Shown: one piece after another, positions 54,290 to 63,865 of the stretch
How the letters are laid out: every line of letters begins with the position of its first letter
Position numbering within the stretch: position 1 is the stretch's first letter
From: Platycnemis pennipes
Lineage: Eukaryota > Arthropoda > Insecta > Odonata > Platycnemididae
Assembly (NCBI GenBank): GCA_933228895.1
Contig: OW121853.1
Location: 78,352,645-78,416,644, forward strand
Length of the DNA stretch: 64,000 bases
Reading direction: 5' to 3'
Translations under genes and position numbers: made by a program
Notes under the pieces: model-generated
What the model was told of the DNA's origin: nothing
What the model saw: only the letters and a program-made list of their open reading frames with translations
The model's database searches: none

Positions 54290-54525
54290 TCCAGGGACGG
54301 AATAGGCAGAGTAGCTATCGAGTGCCCCTTATCCCGAAAACCTGAGTTTGAATCTCGGTAGTGGCAGAGATTTTCTACTGGCATACTATTCCCAACTTGA
54401 CTGCTGTGCAGAGACCGTTTAAAATTCAGTACTGCGTCCGTCATATAGGACTTTAGCCTATGGACCCCTTGGCGGCTTGCGTTAAGAACAGCCTAATGCC
54501 AAAACTGAGGTTTTCTCCATCCTTC
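54290..54525 (+). mobile_element. SINE-A with head
   Basis: 'ggcagagtagctatcgagtg' (A-box region), GAGTTTGAATCTC (B-box position), 'gtggcagagattttctactg', 'gactgctgtgcagagacc', 'ctgcgtccgtcatataggac', 'ccttggcggcttgcgttaag' and 'cagcctaatgccaaaactga'. Every block of SINE-A is present though diverged. Confidence 0.8.
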
Positions 54526-54529
54526 CATT

Positions 54530-55930
54530 AATTCCTATTATGCACAAAACGTCTCTCAAAACAAGCAAAAGACTCTTAGTCATGGATCGCCTCCCCTTAT
54601 AATTATAGCAACAGCTGGGGGCTGCTACTCGCGGCAAATTCTTAATTTCATTTTCCATCAAACAGTGCTCATAAACCGTACATTTTCCCCCGATTAACGG
54701 AAAAATTATTCTCATTTAAATATTAATGCGGAGTGAAACCTAAATAAATATTTACGCTACCCTTCGCATAAGATCGATATCATTACGATTTTGAACAGTA
54801 ATTACCTTCCTTTCATTCATTTAAAATGCTCATCCACACAGGGCAATCACGATATCTAGTGAAAGGTATTTGGTAGAAAAGGACCTCTCATAAATATGAA
54901 CCCGCGATCTTCAAGCAGTACTACATCACTTTGCCGTCGGGGCTACCACAATATCGCCAGTATGCATGCTCAATAATTTCCATGACGGACTTTGCGACAT
55001 ATAGCATTGAAATTTCGTTAACAATGCAGCGCCTAGCGCAGTATAGCATGTTTCAGTTGAAATAGCACTACCACTATTTGTTTTCACGGCCAAGTAGAGC
55101 CTTTTCAGTAATGCAGTCACACTTGTAGTTTAATAAATGTATGAATGTTCGCAAATTAAAGATATTCGTCTCTAGAATCAATAGTTAATCATTTTTACGC
55201 TCAGAGACATTTTCTACCGTTGCTTATTCGATGTTTTTGACAACAATAATAAATACAGAGGTCAATTTCAGTTGACGTAAAAAAAAAATTACGGTACGGA
55301 TCGAATATCTTCTCGCAATGGATTTGCATTATTATTCCACGGATAATGAATAATGAATTAATGAAAAGCTTTTAATTAATATTTACACCCTTGCTTTAGC
55401 TAACGGTGACAATTTGAACTCTGTATAAAATAAAACTGCCGATCCCAACTGACAAAAATATTTTAACAATCATGATTCGTAAAAAAATAACGCCTCAAAG
55501 CACCATGATAATTAGCTAATAATATCCTGTAATTGATAATATATTTTTTTTTAAACAAAATACAGTCTCATTACCTCTCGCTTGCCTTTTTGAAAAACTA
55601 AATATCAGGATTTTTTCCATTTAATTTCAATAATTTTTTCTTTATTTATTTGCTAATTTCGAGTATTTTTTTCTGCTTGATCAAGAGAAGCGTTAAACCA
55701 CACAAAGCCAAAGTAAATCAGAAGAGTTAAGCGAGAAAGAAAGAAACCACAGTATTCCACTAAAGCCAATACGGACATAGATTTACTGAAAAGAAAGAAA
55801 TACATCATGGCTTCCTCTCTCGGGATTACAGCATACCTCCCCCATGAAGAGTAGTGAGTTTAATCTACCCATTCTAAAATTATTACAATCGAATTGAGCC
55901 CCATTTTCCTTTGAAGTCTGCTCCACAAGC
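54530..55930. other. unannotated AT-rich stretch
   Basis: No gene is supported. A weak tRNA-like B box in antisense ('atgaacccgcgatcttcaag') lies at 54895-54915 and may mark a decayed SINE head. The part 55230-55800 is very AT-rich. Confidence 0.5.
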
Positions 55931-55934
55931 CACC

Positions 55935-56080
55935 CGCAGTATCACGGCTTAGCAACCGAAAGGCCGCTGGTTCATATCCCACCAGAGCCAGATTTTTGTG
56001 TTTGTCTTTGTGATATATGCTTAGTGTGAAAGGCGCGATATGGCACTAAGCAGTTGGAGCACCAAAAAACGAAATTTGAC
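55935..56080 (+). mobile_element. tRNA-headed SINE
   Basis: 'atcacggcttagcaaccgaa' (A-box region) and GGTTCATATCCC (B-box-like) about 35 bases later, then a body with 'cttagtgtgaaaggcgcgat' and 'actaagcagttggagcacc'. The word 'actaagcag' also occurs after the head of the SINE at 22.64 kb, suggesting relation. Confidence 0.5.
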
Positions 56081-56255
56081 ACCATAAATTGGGCGAAGAT
56101 CGTGTTTTCCAGGGCAACATTTTTGCACACGAAGGAAATTCGAATTAAAGGGCAAGTGACGCATTAAATCACTCCATTTGGCTCGTACGGACTAATAATG
56201 CCCACGATTACAATTACCGAAGAGTGAAAGCAATCAGTAATCTCTTTTAATCATG

Positions 56256-56552
56256 CACTGTAAAAAGTTGATCTGATTTTCAGTGCGATCTGAATTTAAG
56301 CGCTGTCTGGTTGTAAGGCAGGAACACGGATTTAAGGTACGGAAGAGGCAGGAACATGGATGGTTAGTACAGGAGCAGTTGAGCAGGAAGCAGAGGAAGC
56401 AGGATTCTGGATGGTCTGATTTTCAGCCGTTCACCTGCCTTATTTTTAGACAAGATATTACTGCTGAAATTCAACATACCCTGTCTTAAAATTGTTGCAT
56501 CTGAAATTCAGATCGCTTTTGTACCTTAAAATCAGATCTACTTTTTACAGTG
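56256..56552. mobile_element. 297-bp MITE with about 45-bp terminal inverted repeats
   Basis: The ends CACTGTAAAAAGTTGATCTG and, in antisense, CACTGTAAAAAGTAGATCTG pair, and the similarity continues through 'gattttcagtgcgatctgaattt' against 'gattttaaggtacaaaagcg', then 'atctgaattt'. The centre has 'aggcaggaacac' / 'aggcaggaacat' direct repeats. No coding capacity. The target duplication is unclear, so the superfamily is open. Confidence 0.8.
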
Positions 56553-56559
56553 TGCCAAA

Positions 56560-56930
56560 GGAACGCAAAGCGCCGCAAGCACTTCATTATATCATTACTC
56601 CCCATAATATCTTACACATATGCTTTCTCTTCCATTCCAATTTGTAACAGCCTACTCTTTACCAATCTCCTTCTAACATACGAGCTCTTCTTCATTCGTC
56701 GTTTTTTCTCTCCGTTGAGTAATCAACTTCCTTCTTCTTAAAATTCACCTTCCTCTGAACCACTCTTTCCAGCGCCCAGTTATCGGTACAATTTCTGTTT
56801 TTTTTTGTACAATTAATCGTGTCAACCGACAATATACGTCATACGCGCCACTTGAAATAAGTTCATATCCGAGAAGAGAAAGGAATGTAACGGCGAATGG
56901 AGAAACGTTGAAAGTAAACACGGCGTCACC
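56560..56930. other. unannotated stretch
   Basis: CT-rich sequence with no motif. Nothing is recognised. Confidence 0.4.
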
Positions 56931-56932
56931 AT

Positions 56933-57295
56933 CAGTCTGCTCTCCACAAAAGGTGCCACGGGCTCCATGGTTTTACGTCCCATCCGACGGACAGAGAGCT
57001 GCACTCTATCCCTGCACACAGCACTCAAGTGAGGATGGTATAACTGTGAAAAATCTCTGCCACGATAGATATTCGAACCCAAGACAGTCTACTCTCCACA
57101 AAAGGTGCCACGGGGTCCATGGTTTTACCTCCCATCCGACGGACAGAGAGCTGCACTCTATCCCTCCACACAGCACTCAAGTGAGGATGGTATAACTGTG
57201 AAAAATCTCTACCACGATAGATATTCGAACCCAAGACCTCGGGATTAAAACCCAGTACTCTTGACACCACACCAACTCGATCTACTTCCGACAAA
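56933..57295 (-). mobile_element. SINE-A with tandem 152-bp body duplication
   Basis: The units 56933-57084 and 57085-57236 are near identical (about five differences) and contain core, linker and B-box region. The head proper, with 'gttggtgtggtgtcaagagt' in antisense, occurs once at 57237-57290. In sense order: head, B-box, linker, core, then B-box, linker, core again. The minus-strand frames at 56822-57082 and 57025-57294 are shadows of it. Confidence 0.85.
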
Positions 57296-57299
57296 ATGA

Positions 57300-57950
57300 C
57301 AGAATATGATGAAGAAAATTGGCGGGATAAATTTTCGCTCCTACCGATGTAAATATTTTTCGATCCATGTGAAGGAGCACCTACATTTCATTATATAAAA
57401 ACAAGCAGGTCTAATTATAAGTCAACCGATCCACTGACGAAGAAACGCCTTTATTCATCGTTCACTACAGAGAATGTTTCGAACTAACGACAAAGGGCTA
57501 AAAATATTGGGAGTATCAATGAAGGAATGGGTACCATAACATCCGCAGGGATCTGAAACGGCAAGTTTGGATTGCACCTTTTACGACCCGAGCCGGCTGC
57601 GGGGCAGAATACGCTAATTGATGGTTTTTTTGCTCCATTTACGACCTAAAGAATGCTTTACGATTGTGGCGCGAACGCTGAATGGAAAAAGTGATACCAA
57701 CCGAAGTTATAACTTTGTTTCCTCACCACCCTGCAATAACTCTCATCTGCGCCATATTCAGCAAAGTTTCTCATTATGTTCTGAACCAGCTTCCAGACAG
57801 TTTCAGAGGACTGTAAGGTCAAGGAACTAGCCAAGAGGTCACCGTCCTATCTATCTTGTCCCCGTTTTCAAATGGTACACGTTCATTTACAATAATTTTT
57901 ACTTCAGGGCGAACAAATAGTTCAGAATACAAGCTATCCCCATCATTACT
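57300..57950. other. unannotated stretch
   Basis: A 70-codon plus frame (57618-57830) has no known motif. Nothing else is seen. Confidence 0.45.
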
Positions 57951-57959
57951 ATTTTCTTC

Positions 57960-58207
57960 TAACACTTCCATTGGCAGAGACAGCTGTGTCCCCTATAATT
58001 CGAAGGAGCTTCGCGGTATCAGCCGCGATTGGACGAAGCGAATGACGTACAAGTCCTTTGCACGCCCGCTTTACCGAAAGGGTTAAAAAGTTTTTCGCTG
58101 CTTAAAAATCGACAACTAATTGACGAATCGAGGAACGGAAAAATAAGGGCATTTTTATTTTACCAACTCTATCAGATTCGGCAGAAAAAAAATGCAAACA
58201 ACCCCAT
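57960..58207 (+). mobile_element. MITE-A right-half fragment
   Basis: From 'aacacttccattggcagaga' to the right end 'caaccccatt' it matches the right 250 bases of MITE-A, including 'gaaggagcttcgcggtatca' and 'taccgaaagggttaaaaag'. The left half is absent. Confidence 0.85.
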
Positions 58208-58225
58208 TCCGGCAAAGTACTCTCA

Positions 58226-58400
58226 ATACGGCACCCAATTAGGGATCGGTACACGGAAGAAAAAAATCTGCCACCGCCGGAATTCGAGCCCTGGCCCTCA
58301 GGATGGGATTATATTGATATTAGTCCTTTCTTAACTAAAGCACCAAGGGGTCCATGGATCTACCTACGTCCCATCCAATGGACGGAGAATAGAACTTTAA
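58226..58400 (-). mobile_element. SINE-A copy
   Basis: In antisense: core ('cgtcccatccaatggacgga') at 58368-58387, head with B box GGGCTCGAATTCC at about 58280-58292, and 'ggccctcaggatgggattat'. Parts of two units may be joined, as the head lies left of the core. Confidence 0.6.
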
Positions 58401-58402
58401 GG

Positions 58403-58740
58403 GTTCACTCAATTAGGAAGCGTGATTCCAATAAAAAAATTAACCACTGCCGGGATTCGAACACAGCTCACCAAACTTGAATGGTGCAAATTACCCTAGA
58501 GTTCGATCGCCTCCCCGAATAACTAACCAACGAATTTCTATAATATCATTAATTAATTTGCTATAGATTTTTAAGAGTTCACTCAAGTATGGAGCATAAT
58601 TACACTAAATAATTAACCACTGCCGGGATTCGCACACAGCTCACCTAACTTGAACGGTGCAAATTACCGTATTTGTCGGTCACCTCCCAAAATAACCAAC
58701 CAACGAATCTCTATATTATCATTCATTAACTTCCTCTGGA
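58403..58740 (-). repeat. tandemly duplicated SINE-A head block
   Basis: The blocks 58403-58565 and 58571-58740 are about 85 percent alike by eye: both contain 'gttcactcaa', 'ttaaccactgccgggattcg', 'acacagctcacc', 'gaacggtgcaaattacc' and 'accaacgaat'. In antisense each holds a SINE-like B box (CGAATCCCGGCAGTGG). Confidence 0.75.
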
Positions 58741-58744
58741 TAAC

Positions 58745-59540
58745 AGGATAATAAAACATAGTCGAGGCAGCTAGAGAGTATTATTCTGCCTCCATCCATC
58801 ATAAAAATCACGAAGGAGTAATAAACTCTCCAGTGAGGGAGGAGGACGACTCGAAAATCCGAGTCACGCCGTGAAAGAGTCGTTCCACTGGGTCTTTCGG
58901 ATCTCGAGGCAGAGAGGGAGCGAGTGACTCGCGGCGGCAGCAGCAGCGGCATCCCACTCTCTTCACAGCAAGAGGTGTAAAATAAGGTTACCGCGACGGA
59001 CTGCGGGGAGAACGAAAAACAAACGACTATCTCGACGCGTCCTCACAGAAAGAATCCGGAAACATCCGTGCTTCCACGGGACGTGACTCACACAGGGACG
59101 GCACAGAGCCAACAGACCTCGCGAGGGGAAATAGATTTTTTTGTTCTCCTATCCAGTTTACACGCATAAATCTCCTCGTGCTCGCCGACAGAGCAAGAAG
59201 TCCCGTCCGACATGAATCACCGTGAATCAAATTTCAACTTTCAAGCGGCACCAAACTCGCAGCGTAACCGTTAGAGACGCGTCCACCTCCCGCAGCGAAA
59301 AGAGTCGAGGACTGAGAAAATCTCATTTATTTTATTGTTACCGAAGACACATCCACCGACACATGAAAATAGTTCAGCTTTTTCGCGAGCGGAACAAAAT
59401 ATTTTATGGGATCGGATTGGTGAAGTTACAAGGGTTACTGACCCTCCATTCACAGACCCCAATTTCGGACTCCGGCAGAGGCAGATTTTTCTGTGGTGCA
59501 CGCAAAAGAGATGAGAATTTGGGCGGGAAGTGGAAAAAGC
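58745..59540. other. unannotated stretch, GC-rich in part
   Basis: The part 58830-59100 is CpG-richer, with a (GCA/GCG) patch near 58935-58950. Frames 59027-59230 (minus) and 59222-59692 (plus, 156 codons) show no domain, and the latter runs into SINE-A at its end. No gene is supported. Confidence 0.45.
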
Positions 59541-59544
59541 AACA

Positions 59545-59665
59545 CCAAGGTGTTTTCCCTTATGATCAAGCTTATGCCGACGCTGGATTTCTCTTCACCC
59601 TTTTTCCACTGAACCTTCAAAAATACTCATTCATCCTTAATGACCTAAACTATCCGTCACCTACT
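59545..59665 (+). mobile_element. SINE-A 3' part
   Basis: 'caaggtgttttcccttatga', 'caagcttatgccgacgctgg', 'atttctcttcaccctttttc' and 'tccttaatgacctaaac' are the terminal blocks of SINE-A. Confidence 0.75.
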
Positions 59666-59669
59666 CTAA

Positions 59670-59890
59670 TTCCAATACCAAGAACTACTTAGAGGTCACG
59701 CTTCATGCTTCATTGAAACTGTATTGTCAGGATAAAAAAACATTTGGGAGCAGACATTTATTAGTTCATACAGGAGGGAAAATGCAAGATATTATGTCCA
59801 AACCGCCTCCAGCGAAGCTTCCCAAAATATTCGAACCAATATTTACTACCCTGAGGTAAAGTAAAGAACACAATAAGTAGAAAATCTTAT
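59670..59890. other. unannotated spacer
   Basis: Short unique-looking stretch between two SINE-A copies. Nothing is recognised. Confidence 0.4.
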
Positions 59891-59892
59891 AG

Positions 59893-60120
59893 GCTCGGTT
59901 GCCACAGTAATGGCTTCCCATTCCAAAGGACAAGGTTCGAATCAGATTTTTCAGTGATATGATACTTGAGTTCTGTGTGGAAAGAAATTTAAGTGATTCC
60001 GTCCGTTAAATGGGACGTAATACCATGGACCCTTTGCCTCCATTTTTTAGGAATTTATCAATGCTTACGCCGGGTTTCACTCCACTATTCCTCCGATCCC
60101 TCAAAAATTATCACTTGTTT
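59893..60120 (+). mobile_element. SINE-A with head
   Basis: 'ctcggttgccacagtaatgg' (A-box region), AAGGTTCGAATCA (B box), 'ttcagtgatatgatacttga', 'ttccgtccgttaaatgggac', 'ttgcctcca', 'caatgcttacgccgggtttc' and a CT-rich end. All blocks are in order. Confidence 0.8.
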
Positions 60121-60146
60121 CCACGTATCCATACTCAGAGAGTAAT

Positions 60147-60432
60147 AAGAACAGTATAGGAACACATGAATGGACGAACACAAATTTAGAGATGAAGGTG
60201 GAAATAAGCTTGATTTCAACTAAAAAAATCGACTTAGCCAGGAATCGAACCACGGACATTACGCTTTCCAAACCCTATACGTATGATAGGAAGAGGAATA
60301 AATAGGAACACATAACAGGACGAACACACAATTGGTGGAGAAGATGGAATGAAGCCAATTCACAATAGAAAACAGTTCGACTAAACCGGTACACCGTTCT
60401 TTGGTGTGTTCTTATTTATTCCTATTCCTTTC
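60147..60432. repeat. imperfect tandem repeat with tRNA-like head and inverted end
   Basis: Block 60147-60234 ('aggaacacatgaatggacga'...) recurs diverged at 60300-60385 ('aggaacacataacaggacga'...). Between them is an antisense tRNA-like B box GGTTCGATTCC (60240-60251). 'ggaataaataggaacacata' (60291) and 'tgtgttcttatttattcc' (60403) are inverted. It looks like a SINE flanked or duplicated by slippage or recombination. Confidence 0.55.
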
Positions 60433-60434
60433 CT

Positions 60435-60745
60435 TAATGCAATTAAGTAAACACTAGGCATCAAAATCACAACGACTAATACGCTATCGTAAAGTTTTCA
60501 TGGGTACATTTCCCCGCTAGCGCTTAGCTTCATGAGATCTCGAGTAGAATGTCCCTATTCATTGGAATTAATTAACATGTGTTACCCGGGTCCGGACCGC
60601 CAACCGCGACAACCCTCGTTCGAAAGCATTTTCCAGATGGAACGGGATACTAGACGCGCTGGAGGCCCGCGAAGTGCGGGAGGGAAATCTCGTGGCTCAC
60701 AAAGTGAAGCAGCGACGCCAGGTGGGTCACTTAAAACAATTAGTC
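60435..60745. other. unannotated stretch
   Basis: A 102-codon plus frame (60532-60840) has no recognised domain and continues into a hAT-like repeat, so it is not supported as a gene. Confidence 0.4.
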
Positions 60746-60749
60746 TTCA

Positions 60750-60945
60750 CCAGGGGTGCACGCCCCCATGGGGGATACAAGAATCTCCCTCTTTTTGGGC
60801 GCGAGACGTAGCGATAAAAACATATCCTTTTCCTAAATAGTCACAACATCAACGAGTAAACTGTTATTCGAGAGAGGTTTTTGGATTCAATTACAACACA
60901 ATGATACAACAGCAACATATTCCGTAGCAAAAGAACCATATCATG
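60750..60945 (+). mobile_element. hAT-like repeat fragment
   Basis: 'caggggtgcacgcccccatg' is a hAT-style end. The sequence from 60795 ('cgagacgtagcgataaaaac', 'acgagtaaactgttattcga', 'tttggattcaattacaacac') resembles 38350-38480 in the same order. The right end is not found. Confidence 0.4.
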
Positions 60946-60949
60946 TATT

Positions 60950-61310
60950 ATAGTTTTTATGAACGCACGTAAGTGGCCAAAATCTTGCGCAATCTGATCC
61001 TTTATCAACCAAAAGGTAGAACTCTTTTTTTCAAAAAAGTATGTTAGAATTCAATAACCATTATATTGTAAATTGAATTAATTTTTTTATAATTGTACTG
61101 TCACTATAAATATATGAACTTTGCAAAATGGCCCTCACTCTCGACGCAACCTTAAAAATCAATTACTTAAATTCGTTTCCATAGTGCAGAAGGACGAATA
61201 TTCCTTCACTATAAGGAATAAAATTTCGACAAATTGTAGGACCGCGAACTGGTCGCGAGAATCTTAGCGGCGTTGCCCACTGAAATTGAACAATAGCAGA
61301 AGTACCCCAG
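60950..61310. other. unannotated AT-rich stretch
   Basis: No gene or repeat is recognised. Confidence 0.45.
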
Positions 61311-61315
61311 AGAAT

Positions 61316-61462
61316 AAAAATCATTCGCCTTGACCGGGACTCGAAGCCGGATCCCCTGATTTCCGGTCAGGTGCTTTAACCAGATGGTTGACGCACCTGG
61401 CCGGAAATCAGGGGATCCAGGTTCTAGTCCCGGTCAAGGCGAATAATTTTCTCTGTGGAACT
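61316..61462. mobile_element. SINE-B head-to-head inverted pair
   Basis: Left half (minus) 61316-61376 and right half (plus) 61394-61462 are reverse complements with few changes, around an 18-base centre 'tttaaccagatggttgac'. Each half has a B box (GGCTTCGAGTCC, GGTTCTAGTCC) followed by 'ccggtcaaggcgaat.atttt'. The sequence could fold into a roughly 58-bp hairpin. Confidence 0.85.
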
Positions 61463-61464
61463 TC

Positions 61465-62532
61465 TGCTCCTGTTTAATTAAAAGTCAATATTTTTGCGAG
61501 GGGATGCGTGAACACATTTTTAGATTTCAAGGGTTGGTGTTTATGTGAAGGAAACAGAAAATACGGTACTAATATCTGGAAAGTGAGGCGTATCACTATT
61601 TCTTGAACGACCTTAATCCACGAAACACCACCTCCCAGTCCACGACGGCATTGTTGATTACATACCTGAGAATGTATTAGAGGCGACAATAGGGTGGATT
61701 ATAGAGGAAGACTACTTAAGCAAACTCAATGGTAAAAAGCTCATATTTTTAATGTAATCTAATCACTGGCATTTATACCTCAACTTCAAATGAGTTGGAT
61801 TTGAGACTCATCTGACCCGAAAACTATCGCATTCTACCCCGCCTACACAAGATTGGATAAAATCTTTCCGCTCACGGGCGAGAGGTGTAAATGCGTTAGC
61901 AAGGAATTGCGTAGGTGCGAATATAAGTAGCTCCATACATCGACCGTATATTAAAGCAAAGGTTTATTGGTTTTAAGCCTGTTCCGAGAATATGCATAAT
62001 GCAATAACGACCGGTGAGGCCGAAGATGTTCCCTTTGAACGAGCAAGGGAGGGCGAGCGGTAGATTTCCTCACAAATGGAAGACCAAACACAAAAGCGTT
62101 CCTGTACGGTTGGAAATCACGTCATCGCCACAGGTAGCAGCGTCGGGGAGAAGAACCATGATTTCAATTTGTTTACGGCTTCTGAACCAGGGACGCCGTT
62201 ACGAATTGGGGGCGATAAAGTTTACAGTGATTGAAATACAAGGAAGGAACAGGTATTGCGGCTGCATTACGATGTGAGTGAAAAAAATCCCCCAGTGCCA
62301 TAAATGTTAACTCTCATTTCCAGTAACAATATTGCGGGAATCATTAAACCGTTACCGTTCACGGCCAAGCAAAAAAGGATGAAAATGATATAAAGCTCGT
62401 ACAGAGAATAAATGAAGCCAACGCGCGGTGAAAATCTCTAGCAAGACGTAGACGCGATGAAAACGGTGAGGGGTAAGTAAGAAGGCGATTAGGAGTGAAA
62501 TAAACCCAGGGATCACTAAAGTGAATCCTGAA
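61465..62532. other. unannotated stretch
   Basis: No gene is supported. The 87-codon plus frame at 62014-62277 has no known motif. Confidence 0.5.
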
Positions 62533-62535
62533 GGT

Positions 62536-62612
62536 CATAAGAGAACATAATAGGAACATATTAAAGGGATAGGTGGGTGAAATACCGTTAGATAAGTCTG
62601 TAGACCATGAAG
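62536..62612 (+). mobile_element. LINE-A 3' UTR fragment
   Basis: 'cataagagaacataatagga', 'catattaaagggataggtgg' and 'gtgaaatac' correspond to the junction of RT end and 3' UTR in the 8.7 and 18.3 kb copies. It breaks off near 62612 and may be continued by the tail at 62756. Confidence 0.65.
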
Positions 62613-62689
62613 ATAGCTTTAATATTGCTAACGCAGGAATGCTTTTGGAAATACAAATTTATTAGATTTTTGAAGTGTCTTCAGACATA

Positions 62690-62755
62690 ATGGTCTGATG
62701 AGGACAGTCGCCGAGGGACAAATGAACGGGAAGAATGGCAAATCAAGGTCTCGTA
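62690..62755 (+). pseudogene. LINE-B C-terminal scrap
   Basis: The plus strand encodes HNGLMRTVAEGQMNGKNGK, matching HDGLIKTIVEGKVNGKIG of the 28.2 kb copy. It is cut by the LINE-A tail that begins at 62756. Confidence 0.6.
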
Positions 62756-62813
62756 CCACCCCCTGCCACACTCCTTCGTGGTGGCTCACAGGGCATTACG
62801 TAGGAGTAGATGT
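62756..62813 (+). mobile_element. LINE-A 3' tail
   Basis: CCCCCTGCCACACTCCTTCG, then TGGTGGCTCACAGGGC and 'attacgtaggagtagatgta'. The hairpin is intact and abuts LINE-B sequence. Confidence 0.8.
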
Positions 62814-62814
62814 A

Positions 62815-63210
62815 ATTCAATTTCAACCACTCATTGGGGCAGTTAGGATTTTTGACACACACCTGCAAAATAATTATTATTCTAAGTGATTTACTGGTTA
62901 AGGTAAGTTTAAATTGACATCTACTCTTTCTGCGACCCATTTATTCCAAAGGATGTCCTTCTCACGTACCTATCGCATACTTACTACACATCATCGCTAC
63001 GTCCGAACAATCCGTTCTTCTCTTCCATCTTTCCCGCTATTCCAACATTCTTCCCTTTATCACGTAATCAGCTCCATACAGTTCCTCTGCCTCCATCATA
63101 ATATCCTCAATATACTTCATTCTCTCCTCTACCATCTCTAGAACTTCCTCGTTCGAAGATGAACCCGCATAAAAGTAACAAAACCAATGCAAATGCATGG
63201 ATACCAACAC
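62815..63210. other. unannotated stretch
   Basis: CT-rich sequence at 62990-63150 that could be antisense of decayed LINE coding sequence, with no diagnostic motif. Confidence 0.4.
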
Positions 63211-63214
63211 TTAA

Positions 63215-63420
63215 GCTATGAATCTACAGAACGAACAAGACCATATTAAATTGAAAAGTAGGACGCAAGGTAGAGTTGGTGAAACAATTCAGCTACTTGG
63301 GTAGTTTGTGGTAGAATGTAACGTGGGTTTAAAGGAAGACGAATGTGGAAATTCTAGAAATGATTTGGAAAGAGAGGGAGTTGATTGAAGAAATTATTTG
63401 GGAGTTTTGAAGAAGTACAA
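63215..63420 (+). pseudogene. LINE reverse transcriptase relic (FSYLGS motif)
   Basis: The plus strand around 63243-63300 encodes IKLKSRT and, in another phase, VELVKQFSYLGSL. 'IK..G...E.V..F.YLGS' is the conserved segment preceding the C-terminal part of many insect LINE reverse transcriptases. Later sequence is too decayed to place. Probably LINE-B. Confidence 0.5.
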
Positions 63421-63529
63421 AATTCAGGGGTATTCGGCTGCAAGGTAACACGTAACCTTTTCTTTTTACTATTTAACCTTGGTTCAGTCGTTGGATAACA
63501 ATATATAAATGTGGAGATGTGAGGCGGGA

Positions 63530-63860
63530 CCATGATTGGTAGGGTGCTGGTTAACCGCTATAAACACCCATATCAGATTCTGAAAGTGGCGGTGATTTCT
63601 ACCGGAATCCTGATCCCATGTTCTCGAGTGAGTAACAGAGCCTGAGTTACAGATATATCTTCCAAGCACAGTAGTAAGACGATGGGATGGGACCTTAATC
63701 TGTGCACTCGCGTCAGGTTTCTTTCGTTAAGAGCAGACTGATGACGACGCCCTTATGCTCTCCTTAATTCCAACATTGCCGGAAATCCTACCCAATAACC
63801 CCACCTATACTCAATGGCGCTAATGACCTTAAGCATTTGCTTCCTCCCGCAACGGCAAAA
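63530..63860 (+). mobile_element. SINE-A, diverged full-length copy
   Basis: 'ggtagggtgctggttaaccg' (A-box region), then 'gtggcggtgatttctaccgg', 'aagacgatgggatgggacct', 'tttctttcgttaagagcaga', 'ctgatgacgacgccc' and 'aatggcgctaatgacctta', ending near an A-rich run at 63857-63865. Every SINE-A block is recognisable, though the B box is lost. Confidence 0.65.
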
Positions 63861-63865
63861 AAAAA

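Noticed and set aside
59222..59692. 156-codon plus-strand open frame
   Set aside because: Its last third is SINE-A sequence and the rest has no recognised motif.
60532..60840. 102-codon plus-strand frame as a gene
   Set aside because: It has no domain and its 3' third runs into the hAT-like repeat.
62695..62702. CTGATGA as another hammerhead core
   Set aside because: It lies inside LINE-B coding sequence (GLMR) with no GAAA at the right distance.
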